Source: Allofustis seminis DSM 15817
GTDB taxonomy: Bacteria > Bacillota > Bacilli > Lactobacillales > Carnobacteriaceae_A
Direction: 5' to 3'
DNA length: 64,000 nucleotides
Assembly: GCF_000374325.1 (NCBI RefSeq)
Contig: NZ_KB894082.1
Coordinates: 113,231-177,230, forward strand
How positions within the stretch are numbered: the first letter of the stretch is position 1; each line of letters starts with the position of its first letter. Of the stretch, positions 19,747-29,886 are shown piece by piece. A program made the position numbers and the translations under genes. The notes under the pieces were generated by a model. It did no database searches and was not told the DNA's origin. It saw nothing but the letters and a program-made list of their open reading frames with translations.

Positions 19747-20970
19747 TTAGAAGTTTGAAAGGAAATTCAAAATACTTCTAATTCCTAAAATTAAAGTAAT
19801 AATGGTTGCAAATCCGCCGACAACATTTTGAAGAATGTTATTTTTGTATTTGCCCATTAATTTTTCGCTATTAGCAGAGATCATTACCATGATCGCGATG
19901 ATTGGTAAGAAGATCCCACTTAAAGCAGATGCGAAAATAATAATTTGGACAGGGCTTTGACCTAAAGCAGCAAGCACTGTACCAAAGACAACGGCAGATC
20001 CACCAGCGATGCGTGCTTTTATGCCATTACGTTCCCAACCTAATACATGTGGCACAACCTCTTTTAAAATCAGTGGTGTAGCGATAGCACTGGAAAGTCC
20101 AGCACTTGTAATTCCTAAGTCGCCGATCCAACGTGCGAAGTCGCCTAGGACAGGTTGAAGCATTTGTGAAAAGACAATTGGACTAGTAACTTCTGTACCT
20201 GTTCCATAGAGTACGGTACCTGCAGCAATCACAATTGCGGCAGTAATGATGAGTCCAATTCCTACGTTGAAATAAGTATCGAAACTTGCATCGCCAAGAT
20301 GGGCAGGATCATCCCATTTCTCAGCGGTACTTAGCGAATGAATTAAAATATTGATACCGATCAATGTTGTACCAATTAATGAAATAACATTCACGATGGA
20401 TCCATCTGGCACACTTGGTGTAACAAATCCTTGAAGTACAGCACCATAATCAGGTTGTACTAAAATCATTGTAACAAAGAATAAAAGTCCCATTAAACCA
20501 ACAAATAAAGACATTAATTTTTCAAGTGTCTTGGCTGTTCCGATAACGACAGCATAAAAAGCAGCGCCACCTAAGACTAAAGCGGCGACCCATTGTGGGA
20601 GGTTGAATAAATCGGCGAAACCGAGAGAGCCTCCGATAAGGTTACCTGCTTCAAAACCAAATCCAGTTACGAATAATGTAAGAGTAACAAGTGCAATAAT
20701 CATTTTGCGAATACCAGGCTTATTGCCAAGTGCTTCAATTGTAGCGAAAGTAATATCTTTTTGCGAAATAATCGAAATACGACTTGTCATCTGCATGAGC
20801 GAGATGAGCGCAACTCCTGAGAACAGCACTGCCCAAAGTAGTTGATATTCATAGTCTACCCCAGCAAGTGTTGTTGTGGTAATTGTTCCCGGGCCAATGA
20901 AAGCACTAGTAACAATCGCTGCAGGTCCCATATTTTTAATACGGTCCATAAAAGATTTCTTTTCTTTCAT
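19747..20970 (-). CDS. Nramp-fold (LeuT-like) transporter lacking the metal-binding residues
   Basis: 407-residue integral membrane protein with about eleven hydrophobic helices and the overall pattern of the Nramp/SLC11 family. Its first helix reads SAFIGPGTITTTTLAG, aligning with the region that holds DPGN in metal transporters: aspartate is replaced by glycine and asparagine by threonine. Helix 6 reads TTLIGINILIHS, where metal transporters have ATVMPHNLYLHS, so the methionine and histidine are isoleucines. Loss of all these ligands argues against Mn or Fe transport. It is the second gene of a leftward unit with an alpha/beta hydrolase, divergent from the oxamate carbamoyltransferase genes, so an organic substrate such as a ureide or carboxamide is a reasonable inference. 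AAGGAG precedes the ATG. Confidence 0.8.
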   Translation of the reverse strand: MKEKKSFMDRIKNMGPAAIVTSAFIGPGTITTTTLAGVDYEYQLLWAVLFSGVALISLMQMTSRISIISQKDITFATIEALGNKPGIRKMIIALVTLTLFVTGFGFEAGNLIGGSLGFADLFNLPQWVAALVLGGAAFYAVVIGTAKTLEKLMSLFVGLMGLLFFVTMILVQPDYGAVLQGFVTPSVPDGSIVNVISLIGTTLIGINILIHSLSTAEKWDDPAHLGDASFDTYFNVGIGLIITAAIVIAAGTVLYGTGTEVTSPIVFSQMLQPVLGDFARWIGDLGITSAGLSSAIATPLILKEVVPHVLGWERNGIKARIAGGSAVVFGTVLAALGQSPVQIIIFASALSGIFLPIIAIMVMISANSEKLMGKYKNNILQNVVGGFATIITLILGIRSILNFLSNF

Positions 20971-21010
20971 CTTTCTTCTCCTTTTTTGTATTTTTTTAAA
21001 ATTAAATCCT

Positions 21011-21889
21011 TTAATTATGAAGTTCCATCCAATGAATCATTGCTTTGTAAATTCTCATCCCATGCGTCTCAATAAATGTACGGTCAATATCATGACCTTT
21101 TTCTTCTATCATCAATAGCGTGGCATTTGGATGAAAGTTCGCCAGTTGTCGCGATTGACGTGAAGGGACATCTGTATCATGAGTGGCACTTGCAATGAAT
21201 AGTGGTGGCAATGTTTTGATTTCTTCCTTGGTAAGAGAGAATTTTTTCAAATGGGATGCCTCTTTGGTCAGTATGTCCATCCATTTTCCTTTTTGTCGTG
21301 CATTTAAATAAATTAAGAAAGCTTCCTGAGCTGTCAGTTGTGTTCGCATCGCTTTTTGAATCAGTCGCTGTGAAGCGCCAGCATCCAGCATTGGGAATTG
21401 TTGGTAGTAACGATTTGGCATAAGAAAAGCAGCATCTGTTAAGTTAAAATAGCTATAGAGCAATATCATTCCCGCAGGTAGATGGTTACTGTTGTGAATC
21501 AAATGAAGTCCTGCATGAAGTGCCAAATATCCCCCGGCAGAACGGCCGAATATATAATAAGGTATCTTTAATTGATGCTCATGCAAAAAATCCAAAAAGC
21601 ATTCGGCAATCTGTCGAGTCTGTTGGATAATTTCTTCTAGCGAATGTGCGGGAGCCAGTGGATAATCAACAGCGAGAATGCCAATGCCATGTGCCGCGAA
21701 TTGTTCTAAAAAAGGGGTGGGGAGATCTTCTTTCTGCCCGAAAATGAGTCCGCCACCATGAAAGTACAAGATAATTTTTTGAAGTACTTGATCTTTCGGT
21801 CTATAAAAGATGGCATCAAAATGGTGTATTCCGTCACTGAGCGGCAATGTGTCATAGTGATAGGAAGTCAAAAAAGTAGCTCCTTCCAT
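21011..21889 (-). CDS. Alpha/beta hydrolase, hormone-sensitive-lipase type
   Basis: 292-residue cytoplasmic hydrolase with no signal peptide. The oxyanion motif HGGG (IILYFHGGGLIFG, about 42-54) and the nucleophile elbow GRSAGG (about 115-120) identify the hormone-sensitive-lipase-like esterase family. The probable catalytic aspartate and histidine are in ATHDTDVPSR and EEKGHDIDRT near the C-terminus. It lies 40 bases upstream of the Nramp-like gene and divergent from allFG, so an ester or amide substrate feeding that pathway is possible but unproven. No clear ribosome site precedes the ATG at 21889. Confidence 0.82.
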   Translation of the reverse strand: MEGATFLTSYHYDTLPLSDGIHHFDAIFYRPKDQVLQKIILYFHGGGLIFGQKEDLPTPFLEQFAAHGIGILAVDYPLAPAHSLEEIIQQTRQIAECFLDFLHEHQLKIPYYIFGRSAGGYLALHAGLHLIHNSNHLPAGMILLYSYFNLTDAAFLMPNRYYQQFPMLDAGASQRLIQKAMRTQLTAQEAFLIYLNARQKGKWMDILTKEASHLKKFSLTKEEIKTLPPLFIASATHDTDVPSRQSRQLANFHPNATLLMIEEKGHDIDRTFIETHGMRIYKAMIHWMELHN

Positions 21890-21911
21890 AAGTGAACTTA
21901 TTAATAGAATG

Positions 21912-21941
21912 TACTATTGAATTTACATTACTGTAATAGTA
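21912..21941. promoter_or_regulatory. Nested dyad in the divergent promoter region (candidate operator)
   Basis: TTACA-TTAC-TGTAA (21923-21936) is enclosed by TACTATT (21912-21918) and AATAGTA (21935-21941). The half-site ATTACTGT (21927-21934) recurs inverted at 22042-22049, just before the allFG -10 box. The arrangement suggests a regulator acting on both divergent units; no regulator gene is adjacent. Confidence 0.4.
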
Positions 21942-22059
21942 GGTCATCATCGCTGGAATAACAATAGAAAAATGGAATTTTGTTTATTTTTGTCAATAAA
22001 GTTAGACTTCGCCTAAAAAGTTATCGCTAACTGCTATATAAACAGTAATTTAAAAGCAT

Positions 22060-22065
22060 TATAAT
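22060..22065 (+). promoter_or_regulatory. -10 box of the allFG-allH-carbamate kinase operon
   Basis: TATAAT lies 31 bases before the ATG of allFG. The expected -35 position (22037-22042) is weak, which would fit an activated promoter. Confidence 0.45.
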
Positions 22066-22095
22066 AGATACAAAGAAAAAATAAGGAGGAGTAAG

Positions 22096-25000
22096 ATGTT
22101 ATACACAGTCATCCGTGATAGCTATCAAGATTCCATCAACTTGATGCTACTCACAAATGAAATCAACACACTCGAAGGGGTAAAGCAAGGACAAGTCATG
22201 ATGGCCACCGATTCAAACAAAGACATGTTCAAAACAGCAGGCCTTTTCACAGAAGAGTTAGAAGCAGCAGGCCCAAATGAAATGGCGATTGTTGTAGAGT
22301 CTGACGAAGAAGATGTCATGGACCGTGTACTTGAAAAAGTGGATCAATTCCTAGCAGATCTATCAAAAGGAACAGAAGCAGCAGGATTGCAAGAAGTAGA
22401 AAATTGGTCTGATGCATTAAAACAAGCACCTGATGCAAACTTAGCGCTTGTGTCTATTCCAGGTGAATATGCAGCCAGCGAGATTGAGCGTGCGCTTGAT
22501 CATGGACTTAATGTTTTCTCATTTAGTGATAATGTATCATTGGAAGATGAAACACGACTCAAACAAAAAGCTCATGAAAAAGGATTGCTTTTGATGGGTC
22601 CAGATTGCGGAACAGGTATCATTTCTAGCGTACCACTTGCATTTACAAATGTTTCAACACCAGGCAACATTGGAATTGTGGGTGCAAGCGGAACGGGTAT
22701 TCAAGAAACTGCAACGATTATTGACGAACTAGGTGGCGGTGTCGTCCATGCTATTGGTACAGGTGGTCGCGACTTAAATGAAAAAGTTGGCGCTATTACA
22801 ATGTTAGATGCTATTGCAGCACTTGACGAGCATGATCCGACAGATGTCATCTTAGTGATTTCAAAACCACCAGCCAAAGAAGTTCGCAATCAAGTAGTAG
22901 CTACCTTACAGTCACTATCTAAACCAGCAGTTGCTATCTTCCTTGGTGAGAAACCAACAGAGCACGTAGGAAATGTGGCACTTGCTTATACATTAGAAGA
23001 AGCGGCACGTATGGCAGTTGATCTAGCAAATGGTGAAGAAATTAAAGGCAACTATATCTTACCTTTAAACCAAAAAGTTGATCAGGTACTTTCTGAAGGA
23101 AAAACTGTAAAAGGATTATATTCAGGTGGTACTTTAGCAAATGAAGCGGCAACTTTAATTGCAGATGCTCTTGACTTAGGCAAAATTCAATCAGAAAAAG
23201 GATTCATTCTTGATACACATGGTTTCCAAGTGATGGACTTGGGTGATGATGTGTATACTCAAGGGAAACCGCATCCAATGATTGATCCAGAAGTACGTGT
23301 TAATAAATTACAAGAAGTTCTAGCAGATGAGTCAACGGGTGTTATTTTAATAGATGTTGTTTTAGGGTATGGCTCACATGATGATATGGCAGGTGCACTT
23401 GCTCCAAGTATTAAAAAAGCGCTTCAAGAAGCTAAAGCATCTGGACGTGAATTATATGTGATTGGATCGGTTGTTGGAACAGCACATGACCCGCAAGGAC
23501 TTGCTAAAGCAGTATCTACGCTTGAAGATGCTGGCGTTATTGTTGCCGAAAGTAATGAACGTGCTGTAAGACTTGCATTAGCTTATATGGGTAAAGAAGT
23601 ATCATTCCCAGAAAAATCATTTGTTGCATATACAGGCGAAAAAGTCGCATTGAACAAACCAAGTACAGCAGTGACCGATTTACTTTCAACACCTCCACGC
23701 GTTATTAATGTTGGAATTAAGAGCTTTACTGAGCCAATCTTGGAATTTGGTGGAGAGGCCGTTCAATTTAATTGGAGACCACGGGCAAATGGTAACAAAC
23801 AATTGATTCATATCTTAGATGAACTTGATAAGCGTAAAGAAGAAATTGATGCAGCGAATGAGGAAGTTGTCGATCGTCTTGTTAATTCACAACCATTCTT
23901 AGTGGATGTTCGTCCAGCATATGAATTAATTCCTGAATTAGACACCGATAAAAAAGTTGTGCTTCATGCAGGACCACCGATTAAATATGAAAATATGACA
24001 GGTCCTATGGTAGGTTCAATTATTGGTGCCATGATTTTTGAAGGATGGGCAGAAGATGAAGCGGATGCTCTCCGTCAATTAGAAGCAGGCGAAGTAGAAT
24101 TTATGCCATGCCATCATGTTGGAGCTGTTGGACCGATGGGTGGAATTACGACCAAGAACTTCCCAGTTGTTCTCATTGAAAACCGTGCAGATCAATCAGA
24201 AGAAGGCACAACAGGCATTTGTATCATGAACGAAGGAATCGGTGAAGTATTAAGATTTGGTGCGAATTCACCAGAAGTTATTAACCGACTCAAATGGATG
24301 CAAGATGTTTTAGGTCCAGTATTAGGTGAAGCGGTTCGTTCATTAGAAGATGGTATTAACTTGAACGTCGTTATTGCACGTGCCATTGGCATGGGAGACG
24401 AATTCCATCAACGTAACATTGCATCAAGTCTTGTCTTTATGAAAGAAGTGGCACCAGCCATTGTTGCACTTGAAGGTGTGAGCGAAAAAGATAAGCAAGA
24501 TGTTATTCAGTTCCTAGCTGATACAGATCAATTCTTCTTGAATATCTCAATGGCCGTTGGTAAAGCAATCGTAGATTATGCACGTAAAGTTGAAAAAGGT
24601 ACGATTGTTACGACATTAGCGCGTAACGGTGAGAATTTCGGCGTTCGTATGTCACAAACTGGCAATCAGTGGTTCACTGCACCTGTAAATCAACCAAATG
24701 GTTTATTCTTCACAGGCTATTCATTAGCTGACGCAAACCCAGATATCGGAGACAGTGCGATCACAGAAACGATCGGACTGGGAGGAATGGCAATGATTGC
24801 AGCTCCGGGCGTTACACGCTTCGTTGGATTGAATGGAATTGAAGATGCTAATAAAATCTCCAATGAAATGGAAAAAATCACAACGACACATAATGCTAAC
24901 TGGACAATTCCTAACTGGGACTTCAAAGGAACAGTTGCTGGAATTGATGTTCGCAAAGTAGTTGAAACGGGCATTACGCCAATTATTAACACAGGAATTG

Positions 25001-25122
25001 CACATAAAGATGCTGGCGTTGGTCAAGTCGGAGCAGGAACTGTTCGTGCACCATATGGCTGCTTCGAAAAAGCATTGATTGCTTATGCAGAATCTGTTGG
25101 GATTGACGTTAATGACTTCTAA
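22096..25122 (+). CDS. Fused AllF-AllG (FdrA-YlbE) subunits of oxamate carbamoyltransferase
   Basis: 1008-residue continuous frame joining two proteins that are separate in E. coli. Residues 1 to about 520 match FdrA/AllF, a relative of succinyl-CoA ligase, with the nucleotide-fold segment GNIGIVGASGTGIQETATII (about 195) and MGPDCGTGII. Residues from about 535 to 1008 match YlbE/AllG (DUF1116), with VLHAGPPIKYENMTGPM, FMPCHHVGAVGPMGGIT and ARAIGMGDEFHQRN. In E. coli, AllF, AllG and AllH together form oxamate carbamoyltransferase, which phosphorolyses oxalurate to oxamate and carbamoyl phosphate. AllH and carbamate kinase follow directly here. AAGGAGG precedes the ATG. The family call is strong; the substrate in this organism is inferred. 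Confidence 0.88.
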   Translation: MLYTVIRDSYQDSINLMLLTNEINTLEGVKQGQVMMATDSNKDMFKTAGLFTEELEAAGPNEMAIVVESDEEDVMDRVLEKVDQFLADLSKGTEAAGLQEVENWSDALKQAPDANLALVSIPGEYAASEIERALDHGLNVFSFSDNVSLEDETRLKQKAHEKGLLLMGPDCGTGIISSVPLAFTNVSTPGNIGIVGASGTGIQETATIIDELGGGVVHAIGTGGRDLNEKVGAITMLDAIAALDEHDPTDVILVISKPPAKEVRNQVVATLQSLSKPAVAIFLGEKPTEHVGNVALAYTLEEAARMAVDLANGEEIKGNYILPLNQKVDQVLSEGKTVKGLYSGGTLANEAATLIADALDLGKIQSEKGFILDTHGFQVMDLGDDVYTQGKPHPMIDPEVRVNKLQEVLADESTGVILIDVVLGYGSHDDMAGALAPSIKKALQEAKASGRELYVIGSVVGTAHDPQGLAKAVSTLEDAGVIVAESNERAVRLALAYMGKEVSFPEKSFVAYTGEKVALNKPSTAVTDLLSTPPRVINVGIKSFTEPILEFGGEAVQFNWRPRANGNKQLIHILDELDKRKEEIDAANEEVVDRLVNSQPFLVDVRPAYELIPELDTDKKVVLHAGPPIKYENMTGPMVGSIIGAMIFEGWAEDEADALRQLEAGEVEFMPCHHVGAVGPMGGITTKNFPVVLIENRADQSEEGTTGICIMNEGIGEVLRFGANSPEVINRLKWMQDVLGPVLGEAVRSLEDGINLNVVIARAIGMGDEFHQRNIASSLVFMKEVAPAIVALEGVSEKDKQDVIQFLADTDQFFLNISMAVGKAIVDYARKVEKGTIVTTLARNGENFGVRMSQTGNQWFTAPVNQPNGLFFTGYSLADANPDIGDSAITETIGLGGMAMIAAPGVTRFVGLNGIEDANKISNEMEKITTTHNANWTIPNWDFKGTVAGIDVRKVVETGITPIINTGIAHKDAGVGQVGAGTVRAPYGCFEKALIAYAESVGIDVNDF

Positions 25123-25966
25123 TATGAATAGATCACATGAAGTACTGCTGACACATTTAGTCGGCAGTACTTCTGCTTTAAAAATGTTGAATGAGAGTAA
25201 GTCGCTTTCTGTCCATTCAGTTTTTGAACGAGGAATTAATTTAACAGATGGTACTTCACCTGAACTGTTATATATTGGTCCTAATTATCCAGGTACCTTG
25301 GTTGCAAATGGCATAATGATTGATCGTGAAATATTCAAAAAATTGACACAACAGTTAAATGCAGGAGTACGTGTACAATTTAAAAATAATTATCTTATTT
25401 TTTATACACGACCACAGCTCATCATAGTAGAAATTGAAAAAATTGATGCAGTTCATTTATATATTCCAAAAATTTCAGAAGCAGACGTTCGAGCAGTAAA
25501 ATTATTTGAAAAAATTGAAGCAGAACACGTCATCGAAAAATCTGGATTCGTAAAAAATAAAGTTTGGTTAAACATCTTGCACAATATTTTAGAAAACGAT
25601 AAGATAAGGTTGGAAGATGTGTTGAATTTAATCGGCGCTGGAGTGGGTCTAACCCCAAGTGGTGACGATTTCTTACAAGGAGCCATTTTGATGGAGACAG
25701 CTTTAGGACACCCTCCTAAAATAAGATGTCTTGTTCAAGAAGGATTGAAGAGTCGAACGACCACAGCAGTTAGTGTTTCTTACTACGCTTTATTATTGAA
25801 ACAAAATGCAAATTTACCATGGCAAGCTTTGTTGGAAGCAGTCAGTCAACGCGATGAGACGGAAGTGATTCATCAACTCCATATCATTCAGACATTTGGG
25901 CACACTTCAGGAAAAGATATACTAGTCGGCGCATGGACCTATTTAAAAATGAATAAGATAGGATGA
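25112..25966 (+). CDS. allH: AllH (DUF2877, YlbF) subunit of oxamate carbamoyltransferase
   Basis: About 284 residues. The DUF2877 hallmark [18 protein letters not shown] lies near 180, and the C-terminal [13 protein letters not shown] is also typical. It is the third subunit type of oxamate carbamoyltransferase. The start is uncertain: ATG at 25112 overlaps the allFG stop by 11 bases and has GGGA nine bases upstream; ATG at 25124 and a TTG at 25079 are alternatives. Overlap on both sides indicates translational coupling with allFG and the carbamate kinase gene. Confidence 0.85.
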   Translation: MTSNMNRSHEVLLTHLVGSTSALKMLNESKSLSVHSVFERGINLTDGTSPELLYIGPNYPGTLVANGIMIDREIFKKLTQQLNAGVRVQFKNNYLIFYTRPQLIIVEIEKIDAVHLYIPKISEADVRAVKLFEKIEAEHVIEKSGFVKNKVWLNILHNILENDKIRLEDVLNLIGAGVGLTPSGDDFLQGAILMETALGHPPKIRCLVQEGLKSRTTTAVSVSYYALLLKQNANLPWQALLEAVSQRDETEVIHQLHIIQTFGHTSGKDILVGAWTYLKMNKIG

Positions 25967-25971
25967 GATAT

Positions 25972-26910
25972 ATGAACAAAAAAATTGTGGTAGCTTTAGG
26001 TGGTAACGCAATTTTAACTGATGATCCAACCGCAAAAGGTCAGATGGAAGCATTACGCGAAACAAGTAAACATTTGGCAAACCTTGTAGAAGATGGATAC
26101 CAATTAGTTATCTCTCATGGTAACGGTCCACAAGTTGGAAACTTATTATTACAACAATTAGCTGCAGATAGCGAAAAAAACCCAGCCCTTCCGCTTGATA
26201 CATTAGTTGCAATGACACAAGGAAGTATTGGCTACTGGTTACAAAATGTATTAAAAGAAGAATTGAAAAATAAAGGCATCGATAAAGAAGTAGCATCAGT
26301 ACTTACACAAGTTGTTGTAGCTGAAGATGATCCTGCATTTGAAAATCTAAGCAAACCAGTTGGTCCATTTATGACGGAAGAAGAAGCCAAAAAAGCAATG
26401 GAAGAAACTGGTGACACCTATGTTGAAGATGCTGGTCGTGGCTGGAGAAAAGTTGTTGCAAGTCCAAAACCTATCTCTATTGTAGAATATCCAGTGATTA
26501 ATAGCTTGATCGACAATGATGTCATTACCATCTCAGCAGGTGGTGGAGGAATTCCTGTCGTAGAAAAAGGTGGCAATATCGTAGGTGTAGAAGCCGTTAT
26601 TGATAAAGACTTTGCATCTGCAAAACTTGCAGAACTCGTAGAGGCTGACACTCTTCTCATCTTAACAGGTGTCGATAACGTTTATGTAAACTTCAATAAA
26701 CCAAACCAAGAAAAATTGGAAAATGTAACAGCAGAAGAAATGAAACAACATATTGCTGACAACCAATTTGCACCAGGAAGTATGCTACCTAAAGTAGAAG
26801 CTGCAATTAAATTCGTTGAAAATCGCGAAGAAGGTCGTGCAGTTATTACTTCTTTAGAAAACGTAGCAAACTACCTTGCAGGTGGTTCTGCAACTGTTAT
26901 TACAAAATAA
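25972..26910 (+). CDS. Carbamate kinase
   Basis: 312-residue kinase that converts carbamoyl phosphate and ADP to ATP and carbamate. It begins [13 protein letters not shown], the family signature, with [16 protein letters not shown] (about 42-57), the lysine-containing [14 protein letters not shown] and [12 protein letters not shown]. The start is set at ATG 25972 (behind GGATGAG); ATG 25963 is an in-frame alternative overlapping the allH stop. It lies in the allFGH operon (role of E. coli YbcF/AllK) and also just 4 kb before an arginine deiminase cluster that lacks its own arcC, so it may serve both pathways. Confidence 0.93.
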   Translation: MNKKIVVALGGNAILTDDPTAKGQMEALRETSKHLANLVEDGYQLVISHGNGPQVGNLLLQQLAADSEKNPALPLDTLVAMTQGSIGYWLQNVLKEELKNKGIDKEVASVLTQVVVAEDDPAFENLSKPVGPFMTEEEAKKAMEETGDTYVEDAGRGWRKVVASPKPISIVEYPVINSLIDNDVITISAGGGGIPVVEKGGNIVGVEAVIDKDFASAKLAELVEADTLLILTGVDNVYVNFNKPNQEKLENVTAEEMKQHIADNQFAPGSMLPKVEAAIKFVENREEGRAVITSLENVANYLAGGSATVITK

Positions 26911-26923
26911 TGATTGAAATATT

Positions 26924-26954
26924 AAGAGTGAGTGGAAACATTCACTCTTTTTTT
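26924..26954 (+). terminator. Terminator after the carbamate kinase gene
   Basis: AAGAGTGA (26924-26931) pairs with TCACTCTT (26942-26949), extended inward by GTG/CAT, then a T run. It separates the operon from the valS promoter. Confidence 0.88.
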
Positions 26955-26976
26955 GTTTATTTGATTCAATGTATGG

Positions 26977-27208
26977 TATACTATTGAAGAATAATAAATT
27001 GCAAAAGAGTAGTAAAGATGCACTAACATCACAGGGAAGAGGATTAAAGTGAGAACCTCCGATGTTATCATTTTGAAGTCGCTTTAAAACATGCAAATTG
27101 GGAGTAGCCCATTATCGCTGCGACAAGTGACAGCTAATATAATTTATCAATAGCTGTTAATTTAGGTGGTACCGCGGAACATTCGTCCTATATCGACGAA
27201 TGCTTTTT
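26977..27208 (+). promoter_or_regulatory. Promoter and T-box leader of valS
   Basis: An extended -10 (TGG-TATACT, 26977-26982) starts a leader with the conserved T-box sequence AGGTGGTACCGCGG at 27164-27177. The terminator stem ATTCGTC (27181-27187) with GACGAAT (27195-27201) and a T run follows. By its place after the stem I upper helix, GTC at 27078-27080 is a possible valine specifier (tentative). The leader fills the whole gap between the carbamate kinase terminator and valS. Confidence 0.92.
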
Positions 27209-27228
27209 TATTTTAAAGGAGGAGACAG

Positions 27229-29886
27229 ATGACAGATTTTAAAATGCCGACGAAATATAATCATCTAAAAGTCGAAGAAGGAAAATACAAAGAATGGCTC
27301 GATAAAAAAGTATTCAAACCTTCTGCTGATCCAGATGCAGCCCCTTATTCTATTGTAATTCCCCCACCAAATGTAACAGGTAAATTGCATTTAGGGCATG
27401 CATGGGATACGACGCTGCAAGATATTATAATTCGTCATAAACGTATGCAAGGCTATGATACTCTTTGGTTACCTGGGATGGATCATGCTGGGATTGCGAC
27501 TCAAGCGGTGGTAGAAGCGCAGCTTGCTAAAGAAAATATTAGTCGTTATGATTTAGGACGCGAGAAATTTATTGATAAAGTGTGGGAATGGAAAAAAGAG
27601 TATGCGGACCGCATTCGCAAACAGTGGGCAAAAATGGGGCTTTCTGTCGATTATGATCGTGAACGCTTTACACTGGATGAAGGTCTTTCCCAAGCCGTTC
27701 AAGAAGTGTTCGTCCGCTTATATGAAAAAGGAATTATCTATCGCGGGGAATATATTATCAACTGGGATCCTAAAGCACGTACAGCATTAAGTGATATCGA
27801 AGTGGAGCATAAAGAAATTCAAGGTGCTTTTTATCATTTACGTTATCCACTAGCGGATGGTTCAGGTTATTTAGAAGTTGCAACGACACGTCCAGAAACG
27901 ATGCTCGGTGATACTGCAGTTGCCATCCATACGGGTGATGAACGTTACAAAGACTATGTTGGTAAAATGGTCAAATTGCCACTCACTGATCGCGAGATTC
28001 CTATCATAGAAGATTTTTATGTGGATGCTGAATTTGGAACGGGTGTCGTTAAAATTACACCAGCACATGATCCAAATGACTTTGAAGTCGGAAATCGTCA
28101 TAATTTACCACAATTAAATGTGATGAATGATGATGGAACCATGAATGATGCTGCTGGGAAATATGCAGGCTTGGACCGTTTTGAAGCACGAAAAGAAATC
28201 GTAAAAGATTTAAAAGCTCAAGGATATCTTGTAAAAGTAGAAGAAATGGTCCATAGTGTTGGACATTCTGAACGTACAGGTGTTGTAGTTGAACCGCGAC
28301 TTTCAACACAATGGTTTGTACGCATGGATGAATTGGCTAAACGTGCGCTTGAAAACCAAAAAACAGATCAAAAAGTTCATTTTTATCCCGACCGCTTTGA
28401 AAAAACATTTGTGAATTGGATGGAAAATGTTCACGACTGGGTCATTTCACGTCAGCTTTGGTGGGGACATCAGATTCCAGCTTGGTATCATAATGAAACG
28501 GGTGAAGTCTATGTAGGAAAAGTTCCACCAAAAGATAGTGAAAATTGGACACAAGATTCTGACGTATTAGATACATGGTTTAGTTCGGCCTTGTGGCCAT
28601 TTTCAACGATGGGCTGGCCAAATACTGATGCACCCGATTACAAACGCTATTATCCAACTAATACCTTAGTGACTGCATATGATATCATTTTCTTCTGGGT
28701 ATCGCGCATGATTTTTCAAGCACTTGAATTTACTGATCGCATTCCATTTGAGAATGTCTTAATTCATGGTCTCATTCGTGCAGAAGATGGTCGTAAAATG
28801 AGTAAATCGCTTGGCAATGGAATTGACCCGATGGATGTTGTGGAAGAATATGGTGCTGATGCACTGCGTTGGTTCCTAACGACATCTTCTACACCAGGTC
28901 AAGATGTTCGTTTCAGTTATGAACGAATGAAATCTTCATGGAATTTCATTAACAAAATATGGAATGCTAGTCGATATGTCTTGCTCAACTTGAAAACATT
29001 CAGCCCGAATGATATTCAGCTTGACGAAACACATATGACAGTAGCAGATCGCTGGATTCTAGCAAGACTTCATGAAACGATTGCACATGTTAATGCACAG
29101 TTAGACAAATTTGAATTTGGTGAAGCAGGTCGTGCATTGTATAACTTTATATGGGATGATTATTGTGATTGGTACATTGAAATGACTAAAGAAGTATTGC
29201 AAGAAGGAACTGCTGAACAAGTAAGAGTTACCCAATCGGTGCTCCTTTATGTATTAGATGCTATTTTACGCCTCTTGCATCCTATCATGCCATTTGTGAC
29301 TGAAGAAATTTACCACAATATTTATGATGAGAACACATCTATTGTTACTGCACCATATCCAAGTTGTAACGCCAAATGGTTAGATGAAGAGGCCGTTGAA
29401 AATATGAGTGTGCTTATTGAGTTAATTCAAACAGTTCGTCAAGTGCGTTCGGAGGTTAATCGTCCAATGTCGCGTACGGTTGATTTACTTATTCAGGCCC
29501 ATTCTGAAGAAGTCTTACAATTTATGAGAGAAAATCGCTCCTTTATCGAACGATTTTGTAATCCAGATGTGCTAGAAATTAGCTGTAAAGTTGATATTCC
29601 AGAAGAAGTGATGACCAAAGTCATTAAAGGAGCACATCTTTATTTCCCATTTGCGGGTCTTTTAGATATCACAGAAGAGATTAAACGATTAGAAAAAGAA
29701 CTTGAAAAATGGCAAAGTGAAATGACACGAGTAGAGAAGAAATTAGCAAATGAAAAATTCGTACAAAATGCTCCTGGGCAAGTCGTTCAAGCAGAACGCG
29801 ATAAAGGGGCAGAATATGAAGAACGTTATCAAGTTGTAAAAGAACAACTTGAAAAAATAAAACAAATGGAGGGCAATAAAAAGTGA
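27229..29886 (+). CDS. valS: Valyl-tRNA synthetase
   Basis: 885-residue class I synthetase for tRNA-Val. The HIGH motif is HLGH in [15 protein letters not shown] (near residue 50) and the KMSKS loop is [11 protein letters not shown] near 523. The editing domain contains [18 protein letters not shown]. The C-terminal 65 residues are a coiled coil ([17 protein letters not shown]), as in bacterial ValRS. AAAGGAGG precedes the ATG. It overlaps the next gene by four bases. Confidence 0.98.
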   Translation: MTDFKMPTKYNHLKVEEGKYKEWLDKKVFKPSADPDAAPYSIVIPPPNVTGKLHLGHAWDTTLQDIIIRHKRMQGYDTLWLPGMDHAGIATQAVVEAQLAKENISRYDLGREKFIDKVWEWKKEYADRIRKQWAKMGLSVDYDRERFTLDEGLSQAVQEVFVRLYEKGIIYRGEYIINWDPKARTALSDIEVEHKEIQGAFYHLRYPLADGSGYLEVATTRPETMLGDTAVAIHTGDERYKDYVGKMVKLPLTDREIPIIEDFYVDAEFGTGVVKITPAHDPNDFEVGNRHNLPQLNVMNDDGTMNDAAGKYAGLDRFEARKEIVKDLKAQGYLVKVEEMVHSVGHSERTGVVVEPRLSTQWFVRMDELAKRALENQKTDQKVHFYPDRFEKTFVNWMENVHDWVISRQLWWGHQIPAWYHNETGEVYVGKVPPKDSENWTQDSDVLDTWFSSALWPFSTMGWPNTDAPDYKRYYPTNTLVTAYDIIFFWVSRMIFQALEFTDRIPFENVLIHGLIRAEDGRKMSKSLGNGIDPMDVVEEYGADALRWFLTTSSTPGQDVRFSYERMKSSWNFINKIWNASRYVLLNLKTFSPNDIQLDETHMTVADRWILARLHETIAHVNAQLDKFEFGEAGRALYNFIWDDYCDWYIEMTKEVLQEGTAEQVRVTQSVLLYVLDAILRLLHPIMPFVTEEIYHNIYDENTSIVTAPYPSCNAKWLDEEAVENMSVLIELIQTVRQVRSEVNRPMSRTVDLLIQAHSEEVLQFMRENRSFIERFCNPDVLEISCKVDIPEEVMTKVIKGAHLYFPFAGLLDITEEIKRLEKELEKWQSEMTRVEKKLANEKFVQNAPGQVVQAERDKGAEYEERYQVVKEQLEKIKQMEGNKK

